Origin: Sabulicella glaciei
GTDB lineage: Bacteria > Pseudomonadota > Alphaproteobacteria > Acetobacterales > Acetobacteraceae
Assembly (NCBI RefSeq): GCF_026183895.1
Contig: NZ_JAPFQI010000018.1
Location: 24,644-88,643, forward strand
Direction of reading: 5' to 3'
DNA: 64,000 nt
Shown here: in pieces, positions 36,729 through 46,060 of the stretch
How the letters are laid out: each line of letters begins with the position of its first letter
Position numbering within the stretch: position 1 is the stretch's first letter
The notes under the pieces: generated by a model
Told to the model about the DNA's origin: nothing
Databases searched by the model: none
The model's input: the letters and a program-made list of their open reading frames with translations, nothing else
Translations under genes and position numbers: made by a program

Positions 36729-37847
36729 TCAGCTGTCGTTGGCCCTGCGCGGCTCTAGGCGAAGTAGCGTCCTCGCCCCCTCAACGAGCCAGCCCGCGGC
36801 CAGGCCAAGGGCAGGGTTGAGAACGAATGCCGTCAAGGCCGCAGCAGCGATCGCCGGGCGGCATTCGGCGCGCGCCTCCATCAGCTTGCGCGACATGGCC
36901 AGGTCGGAGCCGGCAAGGATGAGCAAGGCCCCAAGGGCACCTGCAGGGATGGCGCCCAGCAGACGGGCCGCGTCGGCCGCGAAGAACAGGCCGAGGGCGA
37001 GCAGGGTCAGGCCGAGCAGCGCGGGCGCCCAGCCGGTGCGCGCCCCGAAGTGGTACTGCGCCACCAGCCCGCCCGCGCCGTGGCACATCGGCAGCGCCCC
37101 CAGTGGGGCCAGCAGCGTGTTCGCCGTCCCGGTGACGACGCCGATCCGACGCTCCGCGGCGCGTGCTGCTTCCGCCGGCGGAAACATCTCGCGCGCCAGC
37201 AGGGCGGGCAGCAGCACCGCATTGGCGAGGGTAAGCGGCAGCTGCGGCAAGGCGCCCACGACTAGACCGCGCCATGCCTCCTCGAAACCTCCCGGCAGCA
37301 CGATCTCGGGCAGAGCGAAGGACGGCACAGGCAGCGGCGGAAGCGCACCGCCCGCTGCGAGATCGAGGGCGATCGCGCCGAGCAGGGCCAGTGGCACGGC
37401 AGGCAGGCCGGGCACCAACCGCGGAAGGCCAAGGAGAAGGAGCAGCGCGATGCCAGCGGCGAGCGGACCCGTCCAGGCAAGACCAAGCCCGATCCAGGCC
37501 ATCGTCGCGCCGACGCCGAGCTGCAGGCCAAGCACCGCGGAGCGCGGCACCACGCGCGCCGCCCAGGCAATCGCCCCGGAAAGGGTGAGAGCGAGCAGGA
37601 TCAGCCCGCCCGCGATCCCGGCCGCCGCCACCTCGCCCGGCGCGAGCCCCCCGGCGATCACCAGGGCGCCCACCGCCTTCATCGGCTGCACGGGCATGGG
37701 CAGCCGATAGATCAGACCCGTTGCCAGCAGAAAGGCGCCGAAGCCAACGAGCACGCCGCCGGCTGACATCCCTGCGACCGCAATGGCGCCCAGCAGGATC
37801 GGCAGCAGCGTGCCGAGGTCGCCAAAGGCGCCACCGACCTCACCCAT
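36729..37847 (-). CDS. MOT1-like molybdate/sulfate transporter
   Basis: 372 aa with about ten membrane helices. GAFGDLGTLLPILL near the N-terminus and MPVQPMKAVGALVIAGG are the two signature stretches of the MOT1 (SulP-related) family, and GALPMCHGAGGLVAQYHFGA is the matching C-terminal loop. Start ATG 37847 is preferred to 38003, which would overlap the Crp/Fnr gene. 20 bases after the Crp/Fnr gene, likely one transcript. Confidence 0.85.
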   Translation of the reverse strand: MGEVGGAFGDLGTLLPILLGAIAVAGMSAGGVLVGFGAFLLATGLIYRLPMPVQPMKAVGALVIAGGLAPGEVAAAGIAGGLILLALTLSGAIAWAARVVPRSAVLGLQLGVGATMAWIGLGLAWTGPLAAGIALLLLLGLPRLVPGLPAVPLALLGAIALDLAAGGALPPLPVPSFALPEIVLPGGFEEAWRGLVVGALPQLPLTLANAVLLPALLAREMFPPAEAARAAERRIGVVTGTANTLLAPLGALPMCHGAGGLVAQYHFGARTGWAPALLGLTLLALGLFFAADAARLLGAIPAGALGALLILAGSDLAMSRKLMEARAECRPAIAAAALTAFVLNPALGLAAGWLVEGARTLLRLEPRRANDS

Positions 37848-37867
37848 GGCAGTGGAGCGCTGCGGCC

Positions 37868-38467
37868 TCACGCCGCGGCCATCCCGGGCAAGCGCACTCG
37901 GTCGCCGCCCTCGCGATGCAGCAGCCCCGCACGCTCCAGCCGGGCCAGCGCCCGGTAGGTCGCCTCGTGGGAAAGGCCAATCTCGGCGGCCAGTGACTTC
38001 CACGACTGCCCAAGCCGCCGGGCGCCATCGGGTTCGGGCGGCAGCGCGTGCAGCACGTCGAGTAGCCGGTCGGCGGCATGCGGCAGGGCAAGGCGCTCCG
38101 CTCGCGCCCGCTCGGCGACAAGGCGCGCCGCAAGATGCGTAGCGATGCGCCAGCCCAGGCTCGGCTCCGTCTCGGCCGCGCGGCGCAGCCCGGTCGCTGA
38201 GTGGATCGTCACGCGGCTTGGCGCGGCGGCGACGGCATCGCAGTGGTGGTGCGTCTCGAACAGGCTCGCCTCGGCAAAGGTGCTGCCCGGGCCAGCGCGG
38301 TGGAGGATCAGGCGGCGTCCCTCGGGCGAGGTGCGAACCAGTTCCAGCGTCCCTTCCCGCACGAGGACCAAGCCGAGCGCGGGGTCGCCCGCGCGGAACA
38401 GCGCCTCGCCGCGCGCGAGGCTTCGGTCGTGCCCTGGCGGCAGGACTTGGAGGAGATCAGTAGCCAT
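37868..38467 (-). CDS. Crp/Fnr-family regulator
   Basis: 199 aa: cyclic-nucleotide-binding-like beta roll (GLVLVREGTLELVRTSPEG, FAEASLF) and C-terminal winged helix (WKSLAAEIGLSHEATYRALARLE). No iron-sulfur Cys set of Fnr. Co-transcribed with the MOT1-like transporter and divergent, with a 50-base gap, from the CpxP/Spy-like gene. Confidence 0.88.
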   Translation of the reverse strand: MATDLLQVLPPGHDRSLARGEALFRAGDPALGLVLVREGTLELVRTSPEGRRLILHRAGPGSTFAEASLFETHHHCDAVAAAPSRVTIHSATGLRRAAETEPSLGWRIATHLAARLVAERARAERLALPHAADRLLDVLHALPPEPDGARRLGQSWKSLAAEIGLSHEATYRALARLERAGLLHREGGDRVRLPGMAAA

Positions 38468-38517
38468 ATGACCGCAATCATACGGGCTGCGGCGGGTTTC
38501 CGGCTACCCATCCTGCC

Positions 38518-39090
38518 ATGCGAAGATCAGCCATCCTTCCGACCGCTGCCCTGGCTCTCCTCCTGGCCCTGCCTGCCGCCGCCCAGCATCCGGGTCCGCA
38601 CGCAGGGCAGCACCGTGCCCAGCATGGCCACACGCAGACGGCGCAGCCCTATGCCGGCCTGGACGGGCGGCGCATCAAGGCGCTGTCCGAGGAGGACGTC
38701 GCGGGGCTCCTGGCCGGCCGGGGCATGAGCCTTGCCCTCGCGGCCGAGCTGAACGGTTATCCGGGGCCCATGCACGTTCTGGTACATGCGGACGCCTTGG
38801 GCCTGACAGGTAGGCAGCGAGCGACGGCGGAGGGACTGCGCGAGCACATGGCAGCGGAGGCGCAGGCTCTGGGCGCACGGATCGTCGCCATGGAGGAGGA
38901 GCTGGACCGCCTCTTTGCCGGGGGCGCGGCCGACACGGGACGGCTCGCGGCTCTGACCGCTTCGCTCGGCGCGCTCAATGGCAGGCTCCGTGAGGTTCAT
39001 CTCGCTACCCACATCGCCATGCGCGATGCGCTCGATCCAGGGCAGCGCGAGGCCTATGCCCGGCTCCGCGGATACGCCGGCATGCGGTGA
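38518..39090 (+). CDS. CpxP/Spy-like periplasmic protein
   Basis: 190 aa: signal peptide ending PAAAQ, His/Gln-rich mature start (HPGPHAGQHRAQHGH), then long helices (LTGRQRATAEGLREHM, MEEELDRLFAGG, HIAMRDALDPGQREAYARL) in the LTxxQ-type pattern of Spy/CpxP metal-responsive proteins. The His-rich start suggests metal binding. Confidence 0.75.
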   Translation: MRRSAILPTAALALLLALPAAAQHPGPHAGQHRAQHGHTQTAQPYAGLDGRRIKALSEEDVAGLLAGRGMSLALAAELNGYPGPMHVLVHADALGLTGRQRATAEGLREHMAAEAQALGARIVAMEEELDRLFAGGAADTGRLAALTASLGALNGRLREVHLATHIAMRDALDPGQREAYARLRGYAGMR

Positions 39091-39171
39091 GGACGGGTCG
39101 CACCCTCTCGCAGGCCACGCGCCCATCCTGCATCCCAGTATTTCTGTCGGATGGACCGTTCACGCATGGCA

Positions 39172-39196
39172 TGCCCGAAACTGTAGTTCTCGGGCA
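39172..39196. repeat. dispersed palindrome, copy 2
   Basis: TGCCCGAAA...TTCTCGGGCA, 25 bases, less perfect than the copies at 45123 and 49180. In the gap after the Spy-like gene. Confidence 0.65.
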
Positions 39197-39285
39197 ATGT
39201 TGCGAGGGCGGGGATCGGGGGCAAGCGCTTCGGCCTCACTGGCGGCATGGTCGCGGTCGCCTTTGCTCAGTTCTCCGGCCAGAAA

Positions 39286-39694
39286 TCAGCGCGGCAGAGG
39301 GCGCCCCCAACTTGACGTGATATATGCGCAAACCTTGTCGTCACCGGCACGAAACACCTGAACTTCGCCGAACAGCATCCTTCCGCTCTCCTTGATGAGA
39401 CGTGCCTCGGCTTCCAGAGGTCCTGGCTCGCATCAGTGTAGGAATGCTGCATTGAGAGCCGTGGTCAGGAGCGCGCCCCTGAGTCCGGGAAGTGAGTAAA
39501 GCGCCGTCCACATGGCCATGTCAGCGAACCCCATGATGGCTGGGCCCGAAACGATGCCGCCTGAACGCAGCAGCTGGAGACTTGCGGGCAACGCGAGGCG
39601 CGGCACCTGCCCCGGCCCGAAGGACGCGGATCCCCCAGGCGTCCGCCAGCGGCAGCCTTAAACGAAGGATCTTTTCATACTCGGACGGCTTCAT
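39286..39694 (-). pseudogene. PaaI-family thioesterase, decayed
   Basis: ATG 39694 opens MKPSEYEKILRLRLPLADAW. The frame then shifts by one near 39600 to reach SGGIVSGPAIMGFADMAMW (the hot-dog-fold active-site stretch) and LLTTALNAAFLH, meets an in-frame TGA, and continues in the same frame as EAEARLIKESGRMLFGEV to TGA at 39286. Whole protein would be about 135 aa and would hydrolyse acyl-CoA. It follows two crotonase genes, so it was part of a CoA-ester operon. Confidence 0.7.
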
Positions 39695-39829
39695 TCGGTT
39701 TTCCGCTCAGTGGCCGGCTGCCTCGAGTGACCGCACTGAGCAGTACGCCTCGCGCCAGGGTCCCGACATGTTGCGTTGCAGTATCGAGCTGCCGCAGCTA
39801 TGGAGGAAAGCAAGTGCCGCCTCTGCTGG

Positions 39830-40729
39830 CTACGACATCTTTCGCTCCATTTCCTGGATCAGCGCTCGTGCTTCGTCTCCTTCAGGGATGGGACGCCCGC
39901 TGTCGCGCCACTCGATGGCGGCCTTGAAGCCTTCCGCCTGCGCGAACCGCCGGAACCACAGCCCCTCGGGGTTATGCCGCGTGATGCCGTCGAAGACGGT
40001 CGCCATCATCTGCGACTGCTCGAGGCCCATCGCCAGCATCACTTGGTTCACGACCATCTTGTGCATGGCGAGGTGACTGCGCGGCACGCCGGCGATCCGG
40101 CTCGCGAGCTTCCGGGCCGCCTCGTCCAGTTCAGCTGCGGGGACGACGACATTGGCCAAGCCCCATTCGCCTGCTGTCCGGCCATCGATGACGTCGCCGG
40201 TGAACATGAGTTGCTTGGCGCGCGTCGGTCCCAGGCGGTAGGTCCACATCGCGGTGGTCGGGCAGCCCCAGACGCGCGTCGGCATGTAGCCGATGCGTGC
40301 ATCCTCGGCCATCACCAGCAGGTCGCAGCACAGGGCGATGTCGGTGCCGCCGGCCACCGCCGCGCCATGCACCTTGGCAATGGTGGGCTTGCTGCACCGC
40401 CAGAGGCTCATGAAGTCCTCTGTGAAGCGCTTCATCAAGGCGTAGTCGACCATCGGATCCCAAGGATGGGCTTCCTGTTGCGACGGGCGCCCGGCACGGC
40501 TCTCAGCGCTGGCGACGAGATCATAGCCACCGCAGAAGCCCTTGCCCGAACCTTCAACGATGACGACGTGGACCTCATCGTCTGCTTCAGCCCATTCAAC
40601 TGCCAGCCTGATCTCGCGCGGCATGTCGCGGGTGATGGCGTTCAGCCGCTCCGGCCGGTTGAGGAGCAGCCGCGCGATCCGCGGCTGCTCCTTGTCATGT
40701 TCGATCCGAAGAGTGCTGAGACTGAGCAT
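39830..40729 (-). CDS. enoyl-CoA hydratase/isomerase (crotonase) family
   Basis: 299 aa crotonase: [10 protein letters not shown], oxyanion-hole stretches [12 protein letters not shown] and [14 protein letters not shown], and [12 protein letters not shown] 40729 is chosen over 40789. Acts on an acyl-CoA. Second gene of a minus-strand CoA-ester set opposite a LysR gene. Confidence 0.9.
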   Translation of the reverse strand: MLSLSTLRIEHDKEQPRIARLLLNRPERLNAITRDMPREIRLAVEWAEADDEVHVVIVEGSGKGFCGGYDLVASAESRAGRPSQQEAHPWDPMVDYALMKRFTEDFMSLWRCSKPTIAKVHGAAVAGGTDIALCCDLLVMAEDARIGYMPTRVWGCPTTAMWTYRLGPTRAKQLMFTGDVIDGRTAGEWGLANVVVPAAELDEAARKLASRIAGVPRSHLAMHKMVVNQVMLAMGLEQSQMMATVFDGITRHNPEGLWFRRFAQAEGFKAAIEWRDSGRPIPEGDEARALIQEMERKMS

Positions 40730-40831
40730 CGGGCTTGGCCTTGTTTCTGGGGGTTTAGGCGTGAGTTTGGTCGCGCATCGGTCTTTCATCCGAACGTGAT
40801 GCAGCCTTTCGCCAGCAGTCCATGCTGACGA

Positions 40832-41605
40832 TCAGTGTTGCCACGGAGGGGCGCGCTTCTGACGGAAGGTCGCGAGGCCCTCCCGGGCCTCGCGCGCCGT
40901 GGCGAGATTGCAAACATCCTCGACCGCACTGGCGATGCTGCGCCGATAGTCCAGGTCATTGGCGCGCATGAAAGCAGCGCGTCCGAGGCGCATGGCCGTG
41001 GGCGGCTTTGCGGGGAATTCGGCCGCGAGCGCCTTGGCCTCTCTGGCCAATGCAGCGTCGGGAACCAAGCGACTGACGAGCCCCATCTCGGCTGACGCCG
41101 TCGAGGTAAAGCTGCGACCCGTGAAGAGCAGTTCGAAGGCGCGATGACGACCGACAATACGCGGCAGATGCGCAAAGTGGATCGCGGGAATGAGACCCAA
41201 TTCTATTTCTGGGTAGCCGAAACTGGCGCCTTCCGAGGCGATTATGACGTCGCATGAGATGGCGAGCGTCATGCCACCACCTCGTGCTGCGCCGTTCACG
41301 GCAGCGATGGTGGGTTTGCCCATTCCGCACTGCACACCGGCGAGGCCGACATAAAGACGCTCCAGAAAGCGTCGCGCCTCCAACCCGTCCTTGCCGGTCA
41401 GGATATCGAGGTCGAGCCCAGCCGAGAAGCGGGAAGGCAGCGCACTCGTCAGGATGACGGCTCTAACAGCGCTGTCAGCGCCGGCACGCCCAAAAGCAGA
41501 AAGGACGGCTTCCAGGAACTCAACGCTCAGCGCATTGACCGGGCCGCGTGCCAGGGTGATCTCGGCGATGCCATTGCTGCTCTCGTAGCGGACGCCTTCC
41601 CCCAT
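40832..41605 (-). CDS. enoyl-CoA hydratase/isomerase (crotonase) family
   Basis: 257 aa crotonase: LARGPVNALSVEFL, LPSRFSAGLDLDIL and VNGAARGGGMTLAISCD for the oxyanion hole, PEIELGLIP. ATG 41605 has GGAGAAG upstream; frames starting at 41632 or 41821 are longer but less likely. First gene of the set. Confidence 0.9.
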   Translation of the reverse strand: MGEGVRYESSNGIAEITLARGPVNALSVEFLEAVLSAFGRAGADSAVRAVILTSALPSRFSAGLDLDILTGKDGLEARRFLERLYVGLAGVQCGMGKPTIAAVNGAARGGGMTLAISCDVIIASEGASFGYPEIELGLIPAIHFAHLPRIVGRHRAFELLFTGRSFTSTASAEMGLVSRLVPDAALAREAKALAAEFPAKPPTAMRLGRAAFMRANDLDYRRSIASAVEDVCNLATAREAREGLATFRQKRAPPWQH

Positions 41606-41854
41606 GCGGGCTTCTCCACTTCTGTGACTCATCAGGCCGACTTTGTCCGGGGGGTCCGAGCCTAAGAACAGGAGGACGCTCCGGCGCGCCAAAGCCACAA
41701 GCAAGTACGAACATCCTCTCCCAGTACTTTTTTCGCCGGTCTTGTTGCACCGCACCTGGAACTTCGGCGACAAGGGTGCATGGTGGGTCCTTTTCATCCA
41801 GAGCACAAAAACATAGTTCATCTACCTTCTAGATGATGTCGTTATGGGTGGCTC

Positions 41855-42868
41855 ATGGATCTGCGAGGCCTGCGGCAATTCATTGCCGTCGTCGAGAACG
41901 GCTCTTTCACCGCCGCGGCCGAGAAGCTGCGTATTGCTCAGCCTGCGCTGAGTCAGCAGCTACGCAAGCTGGAATTGGAACTGGGTTGCCAGCTGCTTCA
42001 GCGATTGCCCCGTGGCGTGATGCCTACGCCCGAAGGGCAGCGTCTGCTTGGTCATGCGCGCGACCTCCTCGCACGCGCCGCTGCAGTCCGGGATGAGCTG
42101 CGCGGCGAGGCTGCCGCCCCAATTGGAGATGTGACGCTGCACCTCCCGCAGTCCGTCGCCGGCCTGCTTACGGTTCCCCTGTTGAGCGCCGTGCTGAAGG
42201 AGTTTCCTCAGGTGCGGCTGCGGGTGGTCGAGAGCATGACCGGATACATCCCTGATTGGCTCCGGAATGGGCGGATCGACCTTGGGATGCTCTTCCACGC
42301 CGAGGCTGGGCGCGGCTTGTCGCTGAGCCGTCTGCTTGAGGAACAACTCTTCTTGGTCGGTCCAGCCGATGCCGCCCCGGAAGCTGGCTTTCTGGGCGTA
42401 GATGGAAACGGGACCGTACCCTTCGCGACACTGGCCAAGCTCCCGATGATCCTGCCGGGGGTACCACACGGCCTTCGCGAGCTAATTGACCAGATGGCGC
42501 GTCGGCACGGCATGAAGCTTCAGGCGGTCGCTGAGGTCGACGCGTTGGCGCAGCTGACGGAGGCTGTCGCCGCTGGCCTCGGATGGACGATCCTGTCCTT
42601 CACCGCAATTCGCGAAGCGCTCAGGGCTGGAAGGGTGCAGGCATGGCGGATCGACAGACCGGCGATCTCACGCTCGGTGTATCTTGGCCGAGCCGCAGAC
42701 AGACCAGGTACCCGGGCGGTGATAGCCGTCGAGCGCCTCCTCCGGCAGGTCATGACCAGAATCGTACAGGACGGCGGATGGCCTGCGGTCTTGGCACCCG
42801 CTCGCTGTCCGGAAACTGTAATTTTCAGGCAGGCGCAGCGGCTGGACTTGGGATCCGGCTCAAAGTGA
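41855..42868 (+). CDS. LysR-family regulator
   Basis: 337 aa. N-terminal HTH (MDLRGLRQFIAVVENGSFTA, RIAQPALSQQLRKLE) and effector domain, closest in pattern to the Nac/TsaR group. Divergent from the crotonase operon, which it likely controls. The last ~20 residues are encoded by the palindrome copy at 42806, so the C-terminus may have been changed by its insertion. Confidence 0.88.
   Translation: MDLRGLRQFIAVVENGSFTAAAEKLRIAQPALSQQLRKLELELGCQLLQRLPRGVMPTPEGQRLLGHARDLLARAAAVRDELRGEAAAPIGDVTLHLPQSVAGLLTVPLLSAVLKEFPQVRLRVVESMTGYIPDWLRNGRIDLGMLFHAEAGRGLSLSRLLEEQLFLVGPADAAPEAGFLGVDGNGTVPFATLAKLPMILPGVPHGLRELIDQMARRHGMKLQAVAEVDALAQLTEAVAAGLGWTILSFTAIREALRAGRVQAWRIDRPAISRSVYLGRAADRPGTRAVIAVERLLRQVMTRIVQDGGWPAVLAPARCPETVIFRQAQRLDLGSGSK
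42806..42831. repeat. dispersed palindrome, copy 3
   Basis: Degenerate copy (TGTCCGGAAAC, TGTA, ATTTTCAGGCA) lying inside the 3' end of the LysR gene. Confidence 0.5.
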
Positions 42869-42986
42869 CGCTTGTCATGGAGGTCATTTGTCCTTGGGCG
42901 CAGTCTCAGCGATTTCCACCGCTTCGCCGCGTCGGGATGCCACATCAATCTTCAAGCGCTGATGGAGCCTCGTTCGTATGGCAGTC

Positions 42987-44573
42987 TCAGCCCGGCACAC
43001 CAGCGGCCCTCAGAGCCGCAATGTAGCGTTGCCGGATCTCGTCGTTCCGAAGAGGAGGTAAGACCGTTTCAAGATCCCGCTCTTGCGGCGCTATGTTCAG
43101 CAGGGCAGCCGCAGCCTCGCGGGCCTCCGCCTCCCGACCGGACAGCATGAGCGCCCCAATCAATGTGCGTCGTCCTGCAAGCCAAGTTGGCACATGACGC
43201 ACCGAACGATCGGCCCAATGCACAGCGGCGTCGAAATCGCCTGCAGCGAGATAGGCCAGCGCAACGCCGGACAGCATGGGGCCTTCTTCGGGATCGTGCG
43301 GGCTGAGACGGATAGCCCGCTCGAAGAGCTGGATCGCCTTCTCGGGCTGGCAGTCATAAATATAGACCCAGGCACAGCTCAAGAGGACCTGGGCTGAACC
43401 GCTGTTCCGTGCGAGAGCCCGCTCGACGGCCGCGACGCCGGTTGGATAGTCCTGGGCGAAACGAACGATCGTCACGGCCGCGGCCCGTAGGACCCCCGGA
43501 TCATCCGGCTCAAGTTTAAGGGCGTCCCTCGCCCAAGCCACTCCTTCGGCCAGTTCCTCAGGATTAGACCAGCCCTGCGCATGGCGGATCAAACGATGGC
43601 CCGCGCTGTAGGCCTTAGCCAGTGCGAGACCAGGGTCGAGTTCGACCGCTTGGCGGAACAGCGAAAGCGCCGCGTCGCTGTCCTCGCGCGTCAGACGATA
43701 AGCTCGGCTCAGGCCGCGCAGGTAGAGGTCGTAGGCATCGAGGTTTTCGGTGGGCTTGGCGGCGGACCGCCTGATCTCGGCGGCCTGAAGGCTTGGCTCC
43801 ACCGCACCTGCCACGGCCTCGGCCACCTGGTCCTGGAGGGCGAAGATGTCGTCGAATGTGCCCTCGAACCGGTCGACCCAGACATGGTGCCCCGTCTCGG
43901 TTTCGGTGAGCTGGGCTGTGATGCGGACGCGTCCGCCAGCCTTGCGGACGCTGCCCTCAAGCACGTAGCGAACGCCAAGCTCCCGGCCGACCTGACGCAC
44001 GTCCACCGCGCGCCCCTTGTAGGTGAAGGCGGAACTCCGGGCGATGACGAAGAACCAACGGACCCGGCTTAGCGCCGTCGTCAACTCCTCCGTGATGCCA
44101 TCGGCGAAGTATTCCTGCTCTAGGTCACCGCTGAGGTTCGCGAATGGCAGGATGACGAGGGAAGCACGACCTGGCTGAGTTGCATGCTCGTTGAGCGGCC
44201 GAGCATCAGGAAGGATCCCCCGGCCGGCGCCCTCAGCCTCCGTCTCGTCATTTGCTGTTACCTCGGCTTCGAGCAGGTAACCCCGCTTCGGCATGGTGCG
44301 GAGCAGGCGCCCATTGTCTCGAAGGGCCTGGCGGATCTCGGCGATGCAGCCTGTGACATTCTCTTCGGCCACGAACACCCCGGGCCATACGGCGGCGAGC
44401 AGCTCCTCGCGCGTGACCAGTTGGCCTGCGTTCGCAAGGAGGTGCCGAAGCACGTCGAAGGTCTTCGGCCGCAGGGCAATCTCCCCGCCGGAGCCGTCGA
44501 TCAGCGCTCCGCGCCGCGGGTCGAGGGTGAAGCCCGCGAAGCGGAAGGCGGCAGCGCTCCTCGCTTCATCCAT
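42987..44573 (-). CDS. winged-helix/TPR transcriptional regulator (CadC-like)
   Basis: 528 aa. OmpR-type winged helix (LRPKTFDVLRHLLANAGQLV, TMPKRGYLLEAEV, residues ~10-105), then a FlgO/TolB-N-like domain (LVILPFANLSGD, YFADGITEELTTALSR, VRYVLEGSVRKAG), then TPR repeats to the end. No membrane helix is visible. Similar proteins accompany adenylate-cyclase-like sensors. Convergent with LysR, divergent from the DUF1127 gene. Confidence 0.85.
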   Translation of the reverse strand: MDEARSAAAFRFAGFTLDPRRGALIDGSGGEIALRPKTFDVLRHLLANAGQLVTREELLAAVWPGVFVAEENVTGCIAEIRQALRDNGRLLRTMPKRGYLLEAEVTANDETEAEGAGRGILPDARPLNEHATQPGRASLVILPFANLSGDLEQEYFADGITEELTTALSRVRWFFVIARSSAFTYKGRAVDVRQVGRELGVRYVLEGSVRKAGGRVRITAQLTETETGHHVWVDRFEGTFDDIFALQDQVAEAVAGAVEPSLQAAEIRRSAAKPTENLDAYDLYLRGLSRAYRLTREDSDAALSLFRQAVELDPGLALAKAYSAGHRLIRHAQGWSNPEELAEGVAWARDALKLEPDDPGVLRAAAVTIVRFAQDYPTGVAAVERALARNSGSAQVLLSCAWVYIYDCQPEKAIQLFERAIRLSPHDPEEGPMLSGVALAYLAAGDFDAAVHWADRSVRHVPTWLAGRRTLIGALMLSGREAEAREAAAALLNIAPQERDLETVLPPLRNDEIRQRYIAALRAAGVPG

Positions 44574-44781
44574 GGCCGGTTCTCCCGGACATCGTTCAAA
44601 AGTCTATGCATAGAAGAGGAGGGGTCGCAGCAAGATTCCATATCGTTTCAATAAGACTTCCACGTCCTTCACAGGACCTGCGGCGGGCCGCCAAGGCACC
44701 TTTGGGCCACCGATGCAGAACGGCTTGGCGGCAGTGCCCAGATGGTCTGGGAAGCCGAACGAGCCAGCAGGGAGGCTTACG

Positions 44782-45039
44782 ATGTCCTACGCAGCTCCGA
44801 CCTCAGCCTTTCAAATCCCACTCGCCAAGCTAACCAGCCGGCAGGGAGGACGCTCGACAGGGCTCTACCTCCGTCTGATTGCGTGGCTTCAAACCTTTAA
44901 GCTGCTCGGGGAGCGGGACGAACTCGCCCATGCGAGCGACCGGATGCTTTCCGACATAGGGTTGCGGCCAGACGCTCATCGATATGCCGACGAGCTGCTC
45001 ATGCAGAAGGATGTCGTGCGGGGGGTGCTCTATCTTTGA
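44782..45039 (+). CDS. DUF1127 small protein
   Basis: 85 aa. The C-terminal part has the DUF1127 pattern: a short aromatic helix (LIAWLQTFKLLGERDELAHA) and LSDIGL. Such small proteins are often stress or phosphate regulated and bind RNA or other proteins. GGGAGG precedes ATG 44782. Confidence 0.8.
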   Translation: MSYAAPTSAFQIPLAKLTSRQGGRSTGLYLRLIAWLQTFKLLGERDELAHASDRMLSDIGLRPDAHRYADELLMQKDVVRGVLYL

Positions 45040-45122
45040 AGGAGTGGAGCATTCCCTTTGCACAGGACCCTACTTTGCCCGTGCATTCAGCAATGCGGAC
45101 CCAACGAGACGATCGCCAGCCC

Positions 45123-45148
45123 TGCCCGAAAACATTAGTTTTCGGGCA
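45123..45148. repeat. dispersed palindrome, copy 4 (perfect)
   Basis: 26 bases: 11-bp arms TGCCCGAAAAC and GTTTTCGGGCA around ATTA. Its 24-bp core is identical to the copy at 49180. Lies between the DUF1127 and DUF417 genes. Confidence 0.85.
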
Positions 45149-45327
45149 CTGACATGGCGGGGTGCCTCGAACGGCTTGAAGATTGTTTGATCTTTCGTCC
45201 GTCAGAAGCTTCTGCCGCAAGCCAAGGTGGGGAACCAACTCGACCTCCTTCGCGCCATCGACGTTATGTGCTGGCAGGGTTTCTTGGCTCCCTCCTGCGG
45301 CCGGCCCGTCACGGAGTGGAGAGCAGA

Positions 45328-45837
45328 ATGCAAAGCGTCGTGGCTGGGCCTGTAGGCCGAGAGGGCGAAAGTGGGATTGAGCAATGGGGTGCCACACTAC
45401 TCCGTCTCACGATGGTTCTCATTTTCCTGAGCTTTGGCATGCAGAAGTTCACCGCCTACGAGGCGGCCGCGATCGAGCCGTTCCTTGTCCACTTCCCACT
45501 GCTGCGCTGGCTTCATGATCTGCTCGGGCGGCAGGGGGCGTCCAACCTGATCGGCAGCGTCGAGCTGCTGGCTGGCCTTGGCTTGGCCGTGGGTTTCTTC
45601 GCGCGCGGCTCGCTTCCCTCGCTCTTGGGCGCAGCCATCTCGGTTGTCACCTATCTCGTGACACTCAGCTTCCTCCTGACCACGCCAGGGGTGATCGTGT
45701 GGCAGGAGGGCTTGCCTCTCTCCTCGCCCTATCCCGGGCAGTTCCTGATGAAGGACATGGTTCTTCTGGCTGCTTCCGTTTTTCTGCTCGGGCAGGCCCT
45801 TTCCGCGCGTCGGGACATGCTGAGACGGGAAAGCTGA
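45328..45837 (+). CDS. DUF417 (YkgB/RclC-like) membrane protein
   Basis: 169 aa, four membrane helices. LIFLSFGMQKFTAYEAAAIE, then LIGSVELLAGLGLAVG, LSFLLTTPGV and GQFLMKDMVLL are DUF417 signatures. RclC, a member, protects against reactive chlorine; the role here is inferred only from the family. Confidence 0.85.
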   Translation: MQSVVAGPVGREGESGIEQWGATLLRLTMVLIFLSFGMQKFTAYEAAAIEPFLVHFPLLRWLHDLLGRQGASNLIGSVELLAGLGLAVGFFARGSLPSLLGAAISVVTYLVTLSFLLTTPGVIVWQEGLPLSSPYPGQFLMKDMVLLAASVFLLGQALSARRDMLRRES

Positions 45838-46060
45838 AGAGTGCAGTTCCGCTCGAAGGTCGGGTGGGCCGCGTGGTCCGGGCGCGAAGTGGGGATAGCA
45901 CCTCCTCACATCTCATGCCTGTGGCTCTTGACCACCGCGTGAAAGCACAGCGCGGCTCAGGCGGACTTGCCCAGGCCGTCAGACTTTTGCATCCCATATG
46001 CATTCAGCCAGTGACCCGCGCACCCGGCGGGCTGTCCACCACCGAGTAGGGCACTCCACG

